64,000 nucleotides of DNA from Bremerella alba. GTDB lineage: Bacteria; Planctomycetota; Planctomycetia; Pirellulales; Pirellulaceae. Below the pieces are notes generated by a model. It searched no databases. It worked only from the letters and a program-made list of their open reading frames with translations, and had not been told where the DNA came from. Made by a program: the position numbers and the translations under genes. Every line of letters begins with the position of its first letter. Positions within the stretch are counted from its first letter, which is position 1. Shown here piece by piece: positions 7,921 through 16,494 of this stretch. Location: contig NZ_JABRWO010000007.1 of the NCBI RefSeq assembly GCF_013618625.1, forward strand, positions 310,001-374,000, written 5' to 3'.

Positions 7921-7965
7921 AAAAGGCCCGGTCTTCTTTCATTAGAAGACCGGGCCTTTTCAATT
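7921..7965 (+). terminator. Strong intrinsic terminator, bidirectional
   Basis: AAAAGGCCCGGTCTTCT (7921-7937) pairs perfectly with AGAAGACCGGGCCTTTT (7944-7960) around a 6-base loop. Flanking ACTCAAT and ATTGAGT can extend the pairing. It ends the CCAPEP gene. Confidence 0.95.
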
Positions 7966-8078
7966 GAGTGACGGTGGTTTACCGAGTAAGCATTTTTCGT
8001 AGACCATTCGTTGTTCCACGTGCATGTAATTACAATTAGAAGGTATTCCTGCCTGACGTCACGGTGAAGAGTGTCTGT

Positions 8079-8747
8079 ATGTCGAAATCGAAATCCCCTC
8101 CGCCGAATCCATCCGATTCGGAAATTATCAGTCCAGCCACACGCAGCGCAATCTCGCTGGTCTTGTTCGTTTACCTGTTTGGTCTCTGGGTCGTTGTTTC
8201 CAGTTCGCTGGGGGGTGGATATTCATCACTGTTGCATGAGAAGCTCTTAAATCTTTTCCAGCTCTATACGGAGCCTTTAAACCTGGAAGTCCGAGCTTCG
8301 CCTTACAGCATGTACTCCGGCACCCCGGCCGACTACGAACACTTCTTTCGTGTTGAAGTGAGTTCGCCAACGGGTGAAACCAACACCTACCAGGTACCCG
8401 GCCCTATGCTTGGATCTGGCCCAAGGGATCCATACCGTTATCAGCGACTGGCAAAAATTGTTGCCCTCCAAGCGGAGATTAGCGACGACACACTACCGGC
8501 AGAAATCACCAAAGGGATCGGCCAGTACTTCCTTCGTCAAACGGGCAGTAATAAAGTGTCCGTCCGCTGTATCCGTCGGCGACCTCAACCGATGGAGCTT
8601 GAAATTGATGGACAGGTTTACGCCGCTGATCCCAGAGACCCTTCCTACGAATCAGAGCTTTATCGAGCAACCGTCCTTGTTGACTCTGAAGGGTCATTCC
8701 AGCTAATCAAAGAAATGGCGGCCGAACATGTCGCCCCGGTCGAGTAA
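8079..8747 (+). CDS. Single-pass membrane protein, unknown function
   Basis: The 222-residue product has one hydrophobic segment near the N-terminus (SAISLVLFVYLFGLWVVV, about residues 24-42) and an otherwise soluble C-terminal part of about 175 residues with no motif I recognise. It overlaps the start of the next gene, an HTTM-domain membrane protein, by 20 bases, so the two are translationally coupled and probably act together. In several bacteria an HTTM protein is preceded by a small membrane protein of this size. The ATG at 8079 is preferred; a GTG at 8064 in frame is possible and neither has a strong Shine-Dalgarno site. Confidence 0.6.
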   Translation: MSKSKSPPPNPSDSEIISPATRSAISLVLFVYLFGLWVVVSSSLGGGYSSLLHEKLLNLFQLYTEPLNLEVRASPYSMYSGTPADYEHFFRVEVSSPTGETNTYQVPGPMLGSGPRDPYRYQRLAKIVALQAEISDDTLPAEITKGIGQYFLRQTGSNKVSVRCIRRRPQPMELEIDGQVYAADPRDPSYESELYRATVLVDSEGSFQLIKEMAAEHVAPVE

Positions 8748-9762
8748 CACAGGAATTCCACGCGTGCTTGGTACCTATTTCAATCAATTCACCGACGCCA
8801 TTTCCTCTGGTTGGAATCAGTTTTGGTTCCAGCGGGAAAGTCCAAAGACCGTAAGTTGCCTGCGAATCGTGGTTGGCGCGGTGGCATTGATTTATGCCCT
8901 GACATTTACCTCGGAATTGGCAATTTGGTTTGCCGACGGCGGAGTTCTGCCGGTTGATCGTACCTATCGCTTGACTGGCGCAGCGGATCCTTCTGCCCGG
9001 GTCTTCTATTGGTCGATCTTTTACTTCGCCCGTAATTCCATGCAGTTGTATGTACTTCACGCGGTTGGATTGATTTCGATCCTGCTGTTTGCGACCGGAC
9101 TGCAAACGAGAATCACCTCGATTATCGCGACCGTGTTTGTTCTTTCTTATGCCGAACGAGCACCGATGCTGATGGGCGTGCTCGAACCCCTGCTCTGCCC
9201 TGTTATGCTCTACCTTTGCCTGGCTCCGTGTGGTGCGTATTTTTCTGTCGACGCATGGTTGAGAAGGCGAAAAGGAGACACACTAGAAGTACCGGCTTCT
9301 TTCACCTCGCATTTGGCGACTCGGCTGATCCAAGTCCACGTAGTTGCGTTCTATTGGATGATGGCATTCGCCAAGCTTGGCAACCCGGTTTGGTGGAACG
9401 GTGAAGCGATGTGGTGGCTGATCGCCCAGCCCGACAACCGCCTGGTGGATCTAACATTCCTGGGAGGCAGTGAGGGATCGCGTCTGATCGTTTTCGCCTG
9501 GTCCCACATGGTTGTTTTTTTTGAATTGGCCTTCGGTCTGTTGATTTGGTTCCGAATTTGGCGTCCCCTACTAACAACGCTGGCCGTCTTCCACTGGACA
9601 GGTCTGGGGCTCGTTACCGGCAACTGGGAATTTGCTATCTTGATGATCGGGCTGAGCCTGGCATTCGCCCCCTGGGAATCTTTGGAGATCGCCTCCCAGG
9701 ATTCGGCCAGTTCCCAACAACAAGAAAGCCCGGCCCAAGAACCGATCAATGCCGGCGTCTAG
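8728..9762 (+). CDS. HTTM-domain (gamma-carboxylase-like) membrane protein
   Basis: The 344-residue product is an integral membrane protein with six to eight hydrophobic segments between about residue 45 and 320. The pattern ESPKTVSCLRIVVGAV, then WFADGGVLP, and later LIQVHVVAFYWMMAFAKLGNPVWWNGEAMWW, is characteristic of the HTTM domain (horizontally transferred transmembrane domain), found in vitamin K-dependent gamma-glutamyl carboxylase and many bacterial relatives. Bacterial HTTM proteins lack the lumenal carboxylase C-terminus and their reaction is unknown; this one ends soon after the last helix in a short Gln/Ser-rich tail, so carboxylase activity should not be assumed. Its ATG lies inside the upstream gene. 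The following Tat-exported protein starts 42 bases later and may be in the same transcript. Confidence 0.75.
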   Translation: MSPRSSNTGIPRVLGTYFNQFTDAISSGWNQFWFQRESPKTVSCLRIVVGAVALIYALTFTSELAIWFADGGVLPVDRTYRLTGAADPSARVFYWSIFYFARNSMQLYVLHAVGLISILLFATGLQTRITSIIATVFVLSYAERAPMLMGVLEPLLCPVMLYLCLAPCGAYFSVDAWLRRRKGDTLEVPASFTSHLATRLIQVHVVAFYWMMAFAKLGNPVWWNGEAMWWLIAQPDNRLVDLTFLGGSEGSRLIVFAWSHMVVFFELAFGLLIWFRIWRPLLTTLAVFHWTGLGLVTGNWEFAILMIGLSLAFAPWESLEIASQDSASSQQQESPAQEPINAGV

Positions 9763-9804
9763 TCTCTCTTCCTTCCACAAACCTGCCTGAGAGGAGTCCT
9801 ACAA

Positions 9805-10713
9805 ATGGAATCATCGTCGAAATTCACTCGCCGGAACTGGATGTTGGGAACCGCTGGCCTCGCAGCAGCAGGCGTCGTGGCCGAATCTTCCGACGCTGCG
9901 CAGCCGATCGCCGATCGAAGTGCTCCGAAGTTTAAACTTAGTCTAGCCGCCTACAGCTACCGTAAACTACTGCAAGACGCCAACTCGGGAGTCACGTTAA
10001 AGACCTTTATCGACGACTGCGCCGCGATGCAGCTGGATGGGACCGAGCTGACTTCCTATTACTTCCCCCAAGACGTCGATGCCGACTTCCTCTACGACCT
10101 GAAATCTCATGCGTTTCGCCAAGGCCTCAGCGTATCAGGCACGGCCATCAGAAACGACTTTGGGTATCCGCCCGGTGAGAAACGCGACAAGCAGATTGCC
10201 CACACCAAGACTTGGATTGAAAATGCCGCCAAGCTCGGGGCACCTGTCATTCGCGTTTTTGCCGGACACCAAAAGAAAGACATCTCAGCCGAACAAACGC
10301 ATCGCTTGATGGTCGACGGTTTGGCCGAGGTATGCGAGTTTGCTGGAAAGCACGGCGTATTTCTAGCCCTGGAGAATCACGGCGGCCCAACGGCAACCGC
10401 TGAAGGATTACTCAAACTAGTACACGACGTCGAAAGCGATTGGTTCGGAGTGAACCTCGACTCAGGCAATTTCCATAGCGACGATATCTACGGAGAGTTG
10501 GCCCAGGTTGCTCCCTATGCGTTGAATACCCAGATCAAAGTCGTCGTCTCAGGCCCCGACAAAAAGAAAGTTCCCACGGACTTTAAGCGTGTCTTTGACA
10601 TCCTAAGTGAAGCCAACTATCGCGGCTTCGTCGTCTTGGAATATGAAGAAGACAAAGATCCTCGCGAAGAATGCCCTAAATTCATCGAGGTGCTTCGCGA
10701 AGCGATGGGTTAG
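9805..10713 (+). CDS. Tat-exported sugar phosphate isomerase/epimerase-like protein
   Basis: The 302-residue product has a twin-arginine signal (TRRNWMLG, Arg9-Arg10, followed by a hydrophobic Ala/Gly stretch) and an AP endonuclease 2/xylose isomerase-like TIM barrel. Typical barrel segments are LSLAAYSYRK near the start, MQLDGTELTSYYF, VIRVFAGHQ, VFLALENHGG (metal-ligand Glu and His), FGVNLDSGNF (Asp) and GFVVLEYEED near the end (Glu). These fit the four acidic or His metal ligands of the fold. Planctomycetes carry many such exported paralogues, probably acting on sugars or cyclitols from polysaccharide breakdown; the substrate cannot be deduced. GAGAGGAG precedes the ATG by about 9 bases. 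The 3' end overlaps the convergent polX gene by 4 bases. Confidence 0.85.
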   Translation: MESSSKFTRRNWMLGTAGLAAAGVVAESSDAAQPIADRSAPKFKLSLAAYSYRKLLQDANSGVTLKTFIDDCAAMQLDGTELTSYYFPQDVDADFLYDLKSHAFRQGLSVSGTAIRNDFGYPPGEKRDKQIAHTKTWIENAAKLGAPVIRVFAGHQKKDISAEQTHRLMVDGLAEVCEFAGKHGVFLALENHGGPTATAEGLLKLVHDVESDWFGVNLDSGNFHSDDIYGELAQVAPYALNTQIKVVVSGPDKKKVPTDFKRVFDILSEANYRGFVVLEYEEDKDPREECPKFIEVLREAMG

Positions 10714-12443
10714 ACACGCCCGAGCAACTTTTGGATGTCGTTCCAAGATCGCGTGTTAAGGACATCCGCTTTGGTCAAACCAGCTCGGCGTGCTTGCATG
10801 ATACCGTAGCGCATGACATCCAGCCCTTCGATCTTGTGCCCGTCGCTGTTGATGCCGATGGGAATCCCCTGCTCTTTTGCCGCGTGACAATAGATGTCGT
10901 TCAAGTCCAGGCGAGCCGGGTTGGCGTTCAGTTCGACGAACTTATTATTCTCTTTTGCAGACTGAAAAACGGCCTCCATATCGACTTGGTACGGTTCACG
11001 TCGGTTGATCAAACGACCTGTCGGATGGGCAACGATGCAGATATTCGGGTTTTCTAACGCACCCACAATTCGGTCGGTGATTTGCTGCTGGGACTGGTTC
11101 TGACCGTAGTGAACACTCGCGATAATCCAATCCCCTTGTCCCAAAATATCGTCCGGCAGATCCATCCCCCCCTGTTCGAGAATATCACATTCGAGCCCTT
11201 TGAGAATTTGGATCTTGCCGTCGTATTTCGATCGCAGCTTATCAATTGCCTTCCATTGATCGAGTAGGCGTTCAGCATCTAATCCGTTGGCCATGCTGAC
11301 TCGCTTTGAATGATCGGTAATCGCGATGTACTGATATCCCTTTGCAATCGATGCCTCGATCATCTCTTCCAATGTATTCAGGCCGTCGGTGGCATCGGTA
11401 TGCATATGCATGTCCCCGACGATGTCGTCCACCGTGATCAACTCAGGCAGGCCAGTTTCGGCAAGCTTGAATTCGTCTCGGTTTTCCCGAAGCTCAGGCG
11501 GAAACCAGGGCAGCTCCAGGGCCGCGTAGACTTCCTTTTCGGTTTCTCCGGCGAGATAGCTCTCGCTACCGTCATCGTCCACGCGAAACACACCGTACTC
11601 GTTGATCTTCAGGCCTCTTTGCTTGGCGATCCCGCGCACCTTTACGTTGTGCTCTTTCGAGCCCGTGAAATACTGCATCGCGGCACCGTAGCTCTTGGCA
11701 GGGACCACGCGTAAATCGACCTGCATATTGCTTACAAGTCGAATCGACATTTTGGTATCTCCCCGAGCAATCACTTCCTCTATTTCGGGAAACTCTCCCA
11801 GACGATCCATCGCTTCGGTCGAGGACTCAGCGACTGTCAATATATCGATGTCGCCCACGGTTTCCTTACCGCGTCGATAACTGCCGGCAAAGGTGAGCTT
11901 TTCAATTCCTTCCACACTCTCCAAATGCTTTCGGAGACGTTGCACTACCTTATCGGCCTTTGCCCAGTAAACACGTTGGTCGGCAGTTGCTGCGAGATCG
12001 ATTCCGCTGAGAATCGTTTGCTCGGTCTTCGCACCGAAACCTTTGAGCGCACGGACTCTTTCGTCCTGACATGCTTGCTTTAAGTCTTCCAGCGTAGAGA
12101 TCCCCAGTTCTTTATAGATCACGGCGGCCTTCTTCGGTCCCAAGCCGGGGATACGCAACATGGCCAACACAGAAGGGGGAACCTTCTTTTGAAGCTCATC
12201 CAGTTGTGGCAATTTGCCTGACTCGACCAGCACCTTGCACTTGTCTGCCAAATCCTTGCCGATTCCCTCCAGATCCGTCAGTTTCTGCGATGAGTCGTTC
12301 AGAAGATCGCTGATTTGTTGCGAGAGGCTTTCGATCGTACGAGCCGCGTTTCGATAGGCTCGTACGCGAAAGCTATTGGCTCCCTGAAACTCGAGAAGAT
12401 CTGCCAATATTTCAAACTTGGCAGCGATTTGAGCATTGTTCAT
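10710..12443 (-). CDS. polX: DNA polymerase X with C-terminal PHP domain
   Basis: Family X polymerases fill short gaps in base excision repair; bacterial forms add a PHP domain with Mn2+-dependent 3'-5' exonuclease and AP endonuclease activity. In this 577-residue protein the order is an 8-kDa-like helical domain ([24 protein letters not shown] at 8-31), two helix-hairpin-helix segments ([18 protein letters not shown] near 96-113), the nucleotidyltransferase motif [16 protein letters not shown] near 191-206 with its metal Asp pair, and the PHP domain from about 340 ([31 protein letters not shown]). All main metal-binding residues appear intact. Length matches the bacterial family (about 570-580). 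The ATG at 12443 is chosen because homologues begin at this point; an ATG at 12479 would add 12 residues. Neither has a clear ribosome site. Confidence 0.95.
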   Translation of the reverse strand: MNNAQIAAKFEILADLLEFQGANSFRVRAYRNAARTIESLSQQISDLLNDSSQKLTDLEGIGKDLADKCKVLVESGKLPQLDELQKKVPPSVLAMLRIPGLGPKKAAVIYKELGISTLEDLKQACQDERVRALKGFGAKTEQTILSGIDLAATADQRVYWAKADKVVQRLRKHLESVEGIEKLTFAGSYRRGKETVGDIDILTVAESSTEAMDRLGEFPEIEEVIARGDTKMSIRLVSNMQVDLRVVPAKSYGAAMQYFTGSKEHNVKVRGIAKQRGLKINEYGVFRVDDDGSESYLAGETEKEVYAALELPWFPPELRENRDEFKLAETGLPELITVDDIVGDMHMHTDATDGLNTLEEMIEASIAKGYQYIAITDHSKRVSMANGLDAERLLDQWKAIDKLRSKYDGKIQILKGLECDILEQGGMDLPDDILGQGDWIIASVHYGQNQSQQQITDRIVGALENPNICIVAHPTGRLINRREPYQVDMEAVFQSAKENNKFVELNANPARLDLNDIYCHAAKEQGIPIGINSDGHKIEGLDVMRYGIMQARRAGLTKADVLNTRSWNDIQKLLGRV

Positions 12444-12530
12444 AACGTTGTTCGCTGAAAGAGTACCTTGTGTCCTCATTCAGCGTAGCGATTGCCATTT
12501 GGATTGATCAACTCCCCCTATCGAGCGCAT

Positions 12531-12561
12531 AAAAAAAGGGTCCTGATTTAAGAGCCCCTTT
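12531..12561 (-). terminator. Intrinsic terminator (minus strand)
   Basis: Read on the minus strand, AAAGGGGCTC and the CCCTTT of GGACCCTTTTTTT form a short stem followed by seven T. The stem has imperfections in its middle. It would end the transcript of the P/Q-rich protein gene at 12586-13755. Confidence 0.6.
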
Positions 12562-12585
12562 CAATCTTTTGATTCGATTTTTGCA

Positions 12586-13755
12586 CTACTTTTTCAGCGA
12601 GTACCAACCATCGTTGTCGGCTTGAATGGAAGCCGTTGGCGGCAAAAAGGATCGAAGCGGTGGCTCCTGCGGCATCTCGTAGCCAACCGGAATCACCTGG
12701 GCTCGCTGATCAAGCCCTGCGGTTTTGTCGCGAGGATCGAGCAATCGAGGTGCTTCACTGGCCGAACCGGAGTTGGAAAACTGTGGATCCGGAATCGGAG
12801 TAACCGGAGTTACTTTCCATTGACCAGAAGGTGCCGGAGCGGTTGAAGATGGCGTGACGTTGGTCGTTGGAGCCGGACGCTGGCTTGTTACTGGCTGCGG
12901 AATGTATCGATTCAACGGAGGAGCACTCGTCGAACTTTCGATGGCCGCTCCAGACGAACCATTCAGTGTCGGGCCTTCAATTTGTGGTCGCAGTGATGGT
13001 CGCGTATCCGCTGGCTGACCTCCCTGCGAAGGAGGAGGCCCTAGTTGGTACTGCGGCGTGGCCGGTGCCCCAGGCTGTGGCGAGTAAATCGACCCGCTAG
13101 AACCACTGGACGGAGACGCCGGAGCTGATTGAATCTGCGGTTGTGGTTGAGGTTGATACTGTGGCTGAGGCTGAATTTGGGGCTGAGGCTGCGAGTATTG
13201 CATCGGTTGCTGTTCCGTGCGAGGAACCCATTGGCCTGATTGAGGTGAAGCGATGGCTCCGCCGGTCGAAGGGGCGATCGGCGCGTTGTATCCTGTCGCA
13301 GCACAACCGCAACCTGACGCAGCAGGTGCAGCCCCGAAGGCCGGAACGCGTTGAACTTGGGTTCGCGATGTCGTGCATCCCTGATAGCCAACCACAGGCA
13401 CGCCTGCCGTGTTTTGCTGATAAACGGGAACCGGACGGTAAACCGTCACCGGCACACGCTGTACCTGCGAGTTGTAATTCATCTGAGGCGCGTAGCCAAC
13501 CGTCGACACAGGGGACGGCGCGGGACAGGAGCCAACTACCGAAGGCTGATAGTTAGCCTGAACGGTTGGATAACCGGCCGTTGCTGGATAGACGGGATAA
13601 TTCGTGGTGATCACCGGAGGCGCAACTGGATACGCTTCATCATTGCCCCACATCCAATCAGTCAGCCAGCAGGCCTGGGCCAGGCTGGGATTGTTGAACA
13701 GTGTCAGGCTGCACACCACAAGGGTGAGAATGGTCTTGATCGGCGAAGCAGTCAT
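12586..13755 (-). CDS. Secreted proline/glutamine-rich low-complexity protein
   Basis: The 389-residue product has a signal peptide (hydrophobic residues 8-26, ending LAQA) and then a largely disordered chain. It starts with CWLTDWMWGNDEAYPVAPP, goes on through Tyr/Pro/Val-rich sequence with a VQRVPVTVYRPVPVYQ segment, a small cysteine cluster (SGCGCAATG), and a Gln-Pro tract built of QPQPQIQ/QPQPQYQ units (about residues 190-215), then Ser/Pro-rich sequence. It ends with a short aromatic motif DDGWYSLKK. Such proteins are common in Pirellulaceae and are assumed to be surface or envelope components. No enzymatic function is apparent. GGAAGGA lies about 10 bases before the ATG. No partner gene is obvious. 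Confidence 0.65.
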   Translation of the reverse strand: MTASPIKTILTLVVCSLTLFNNPSLAQACWLTDWMWGNDEAYPVAPPVITTNYPVYPATAGYPTVQANYQPSVVGSCPAPSPVSTVGYAPQMNYNSQVQRVPVTVYRPVPVYQQNTAGVPVVGYQGCTTSRTQVQRVPAFGAAPAASGCGCAATGYNAPIAPSTGGAIASPQSGQWVPRTEQQPMQYSQPQPQIQPQPQYQPQPQPQIQSAPASPSSGSSGSIYSPQPGAPATPQYQLGPPPSQGGQPADTRPSLRPQIEGPTLNGSSGAAIESSTSAPPLNRYIPQPVTSQRPAPTTNVTPSSTAPAPSGQWKVTPVTPIPDPQFSNSGSASEAPRLLDPRDKTAGLDQRAQVIPVGYEMPQEPPLRSFLPPTASIQADNDGWYSLKK

Positions 13756-13990
13756 CCGGGAAAGGTCCTTCCGGTTGAAAACGCGTCAGGTCGTCGATCC
13801 TTCGAACCTCCAAAATTCGGGCTTCCATTGCCTCGCATCTATAAAAGGGACGGTGAAGAATAGATCACAGGCTTAAGCCAGAACAGAAAAAATCTCATTG
13901 ATTTCGTCAACTTGGCCAATCAAGCCGACACGCATGCTGCCTGGTGAAGCCTTTATAAGCAGCGAAAGATTGCCGAATCGGCTATCAAAA

Positions 13991-14608
13991 TCAGACAGGT
14001 AGCCCTTGTCGATACGCATCATGCCCGGAAGACAAGTAAATACCGTGCAATTCGCACCAGTGGTATAACCGGAAAAAATACGCACGGATATCGCCAGGAT
14101 CTTCATTCCACACGGCTTCAAGATCCGATTCGTAAGGTGTTACGTCGCAAGTAAGAAGCATCGCAGACAGCTTGAGTGCCAACGACCAATCGGGCTGCGT
14201 GCGAAGAATGACCGGCAATCCACAATCGCGATGGCATGTGACCAGCAGGCGAGCTTTATTATGCTGGCAGCGCCAGCGAACCCACCGCTGTCTCCAAAAT
14301 GAAAGCTGCTCGAAACCATCGATTACCAACAGTGTCTTTGCATCGAGATTGCCAAGTGGTATGGACTCCCGTTTTCTGGACGCTGTCAGCCGGACACGTT
14401 GCTCGACAAAACCGCGTAGGCCCCAATGCTGGCTGAGAGTTTCCAGTAACGTTGATTTGCCGCTTCCGTGTGGTCCGACGATTGCACCCTGCGCACCTGG
14501 GTGCGGAAAAGCAGCGATCAATGTGTCTAGCGAATGGCCGGTGGGAAAAACAAAGGGGATTTCTCCCGGACGCGTGAACCGAGTCGAAAAGGGATTACGC
14601 TGCATCAT
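13991..14608 (-). CDS. P-loop ATPase of unknown function, third gene of an operon
   Basis: The 205-residue protein has a Walker A motif GPHGSGKSTL at about residues 45-54 and a Walker B LLVIDGFEQL near 93-102, followed by RLLVTCHRD, which would be the sensor strand. It is short for an AAA+ protein and lacks a lid domain, and no ABC signature (LSGGQ) is present, so it is a stand-alone P-loop ATPase of unknown family. Its ATG lies within the last codons of the upstream gene (14-base overlap), so translation is coupled. It forms an operon with the two upstream membrane-linked genes and may energise or regulate them. The ATG at 14608 is chosen over 14725 because the longer form runs deep inside the preceding gene. 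See also the possible downstream frame at 13873-14016. Confidence 0.6.
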   Translation of the reverse strand: MMQRNPFSTRFTRPGEIPFVFPTGHSLDTLIAAFPHPGAQGAIVGPHGSGKSTLLETLSQHWGLRGFVEQRVRLTASRKRESIPLGNLDAKTLLVIDGFEQLSFWRQRWVRWRCQHNKARLLVTCHRDCGLPVILRTQPDWSLALKLSAMLLTCDVTPYESDLEAVWNEDPGDIRAYFFRLYHWCELHGIYLSSGHDAYRQGLPV

Positions 14609-15035
14609 CGGCACTTTTCCTCGACGATCGTTTCGTCGCAAGGGGTATAGCCGGTTCGAGGTCACCCAGGTGAAAAGGAACTTCTTCCATGTATTCCTTC
14701 CCTTGCTGCATGAAAAGTCGGACACGAATCGCCCAACGAATCTTGACGATCAATCCCTGATAAGAAAGAGGACTGCGCGGCAGTCGAGTTTGAAATTTAC
14801 GGCGTTTGGTCAGGTCAGCATCGTTGCGATCAATTGGTAAGAGACGCCGAAAGTCATGGGTTGCCAGATCTTCTTCTCCGGTCCCTTCGGTGTACCATAA
14901 TACGGATGCTTCGATCGCTTGCACGTCAGACGGACGGGTCCCTTTGATTTCGAAACTAGCGATCAGTTCATCGTCGGGCAGATAGGTTCGGCCGGGACGA
15001 TCGAGCGTGATCTCAATTTTGGGCTCGATACTCAT
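14595..15035 (-). CDS. Beta-sandwich (arrestin-like) soluble protein
   Basis: The 146-residue product begins KIEITLDRPGRTYLPDDELIASFEI and later has RLPRSPLSYQGLIVKIRWAIRVRL, a pattern of alternating strands typical of an arrestin-like beta sandwich ('l..p..y.pGe.v.G.v.v', then 'LP..p.S..G....I.W.v.v'). Arrestin-like domains often act as adaptors. No signal peptide or membrane segment is present, so it is cytoplasmic. Its start overlaps the stop of the upstream membrane protein gene (ATGA) and its stop overlaps the next ATPase gene, so the three are translationally coupled. The fold assignment is by pattern only. Function unknown. Confidence 0.6.
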   Translation of the reverse strand: MSIEPKIEITLDRPGRTYLPDDELIASFEIKGTRPSDVQAIEASVLWYTEGTGEEDLATHDFRRLLPIDRNDADLTKRRKFQTRLPRSPLSYQGLIVKIRWAIRVRLFMQQGKEYMEEVPFHLGDLEPAIPLATKRSSRKSADDAA

Positions 15036-16345
15036 CGGTCAACCTCTAATTCAGCCGGATAAACGACGATCGGAAAGCTACGACTCAACTGCGCACCGTG
15101 TTCGGCGTTGATCTGCACGACTAGTTTCCAGTGGATCGCATTGTGATCTGACTTGAAGCTGTGCATACAACCTACGGGTACTTTGAGTTGATAGTCCGCC
15201 TCGAACGGGAGCCCCGGCTTGATTTCAAAACCCTTCGCCGCGGCAACTTCCTCCTCCACCACACGTTTCGTTTCGCTTCGAACGTCCGTCCCTTGCAGGA
15301 AAGTTGCCGCTTCTTCGCATATAAGCAAAATTTGCAGTTGCCGGACCTTCATTTTACCAGCCTGGGTTACGAAAACGCGGTATTCCTTTCCAGGATAGAG
15401 CGGATGATTGGAGATTTCCAAGCCTGTGGGTCCCACGCGCGTGTGCGCAGTGACCTCGCGCAGGAACTGTGAGATCGCCGCCAAAGCCACTCCGATCGTT
15501 GGTAACGAAATGATCGTCAACATCCAGTCAGGCTTTCCAGCCAAGTGGTTACCCAGTGCGGCGATAAAGAAAACGCCTGCCATGCCACTCCAAAGCAAGC
15601 TAAAAATGAGGGTGGCCAACAGCCACCAGCCAGGAGAAACCTCGATTGGCAATCGAAACGCCAGACGCACACCGGGGCTGTTGGTCAAGTTCGCATCGTT
15701 GGGAATGGACGGATACGTGGTGGCCGGCATCGCCTCGCGTAAAAGTTCCAGGGTCTTCGCTTTTTTCGCAAACGCCGACCGGCGTTCGACGGAAGTTCCC
15801 ATGAGAAGTAATGTATAAATCAGGCCGATCCCACCAATCACGATGAACGAGATCAGGACCAGAAAGATGACCCACAAGCCCCAAGCCGGAGTTCGCTCAA
15901 GAACGACACTTTGACCGGGACTGTCAGGATCGAACCAACATGGATAGATCCAGCCTGGCTCGTACCCGTTCAGCCGATTCCATGCCGCCTCTTGGGTGGA
16001 ATAAAAAAGAGGGGATCGCCTCAACGACCAATGATGGTGCTGTCGTTCAGGAAGATCCAGCAAAACGAGTGCTTCGGGCTGATAACGCGGATAATCTTCG
16101 GTTCCGAGGCTGACAACTCGAACTTCCTGGACCGTACATTCCCCTTCCACATAGGCGACTTCCGGAAACATCGTTCGAATAGGCCAAGTTTCCAGCACGG
16201 TCGAGGCGACGGTCATTGCCGTAAAAATGACGCCGAAAAAGAAGATCGCCGAGAAGAAGAACGTTTCTCCCACGCTGGCCACGACACGCGAAACCGTACG
16301 GCGTGAACCGCGTTTTTTCTCCCAAATGCGAAACCAGCGAGGCAT
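15032..16345 (-). CDS. DUF3592-like multi-pass membrane protein
   Basis: The 437-residue product has four hydrophobic segments: about residues 26-50, 157-183, 237-262 and 276-295. The first periplasmic loop (about 55-145) carries a central beta-rich region with YPCWFDPDSPGQSVVLER, which matches the usual 'vpvyydP.nP..a.L' of DUF3592 membrane proteins. The soluble C-terminal 130 residues (VGPTGLEISNHPLYPGKEYRVFV onwards) form a second beta-rich domain, and its features (LPFEADYQLKVPVGCMHSFKSDHNAIHWKLVVQI) again look arrestin-like. The gene heads a three-gene operon with a small arrestin-like protein and a P-loop ATPase. No function is known for the family. Confidence 0.65.
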   Translation of the reverse strand: MPRWFRIWEKKRGSRRTVSRVVASVGETFFFSAIFFFGVIFTAMTVASTVLETWPIRTMFPEVAYVEGECTVQEVRVVSLGTEDYPRYQPEALVLLDLPERQHHHWSLRRSPLFYSTQEAAWNRLNGYEPGWIYPCWFDPDSPGQSVVLERTPAWGLWVIFLVLISFIVIGGIGLIYTLLLMGTSVERRSAFAKKAKTLELLREAMPATTYPSIPNDANLTNSPGVRLAFRLPIEVSPGWWLLATLIFSLLWSGMAGVFFIAALGNHLAGKPDWMLTIISLPTIGVALAAISQFLREVTAHTRVGPTGLEISNHPLYPGKEYRVFVTQAGKMKVRQLQILLICEEAATFLQGTDVRSETKRVVEEEVAAAKGFEIKPGLPFEADYQLKVPVGCMHSFKSDHNAIHWKLVVQINAEHGAQLSRSFPIVVYPAELEVDR

Positions 16346-16494
16346 ATGATGTCTTCAGATTTCCGAAGAAGCAACCAGTCAAAGGAATGTGGAGCGAAGA
16401 CCATCCGTTTGGCGATCGGTACCTTCGCGCGATACCATGCTAAATATAACTAGATTCACCACTTCGCGGCACCGACTCCCCTTAGGTTTCTCTC

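Noticed and set aside
8054-8061. TGACGTCA palindrome before the membrane protein gene
   Set aside because: A single 8-base palindrome is expected by chance and no second copy was seen in the window's promoters.
12640-13260. Short repeats (QPQ) thought to be a CRISPR-like array
   Set aside because: They are coding repeats of a secreted protein, without regular spacers.
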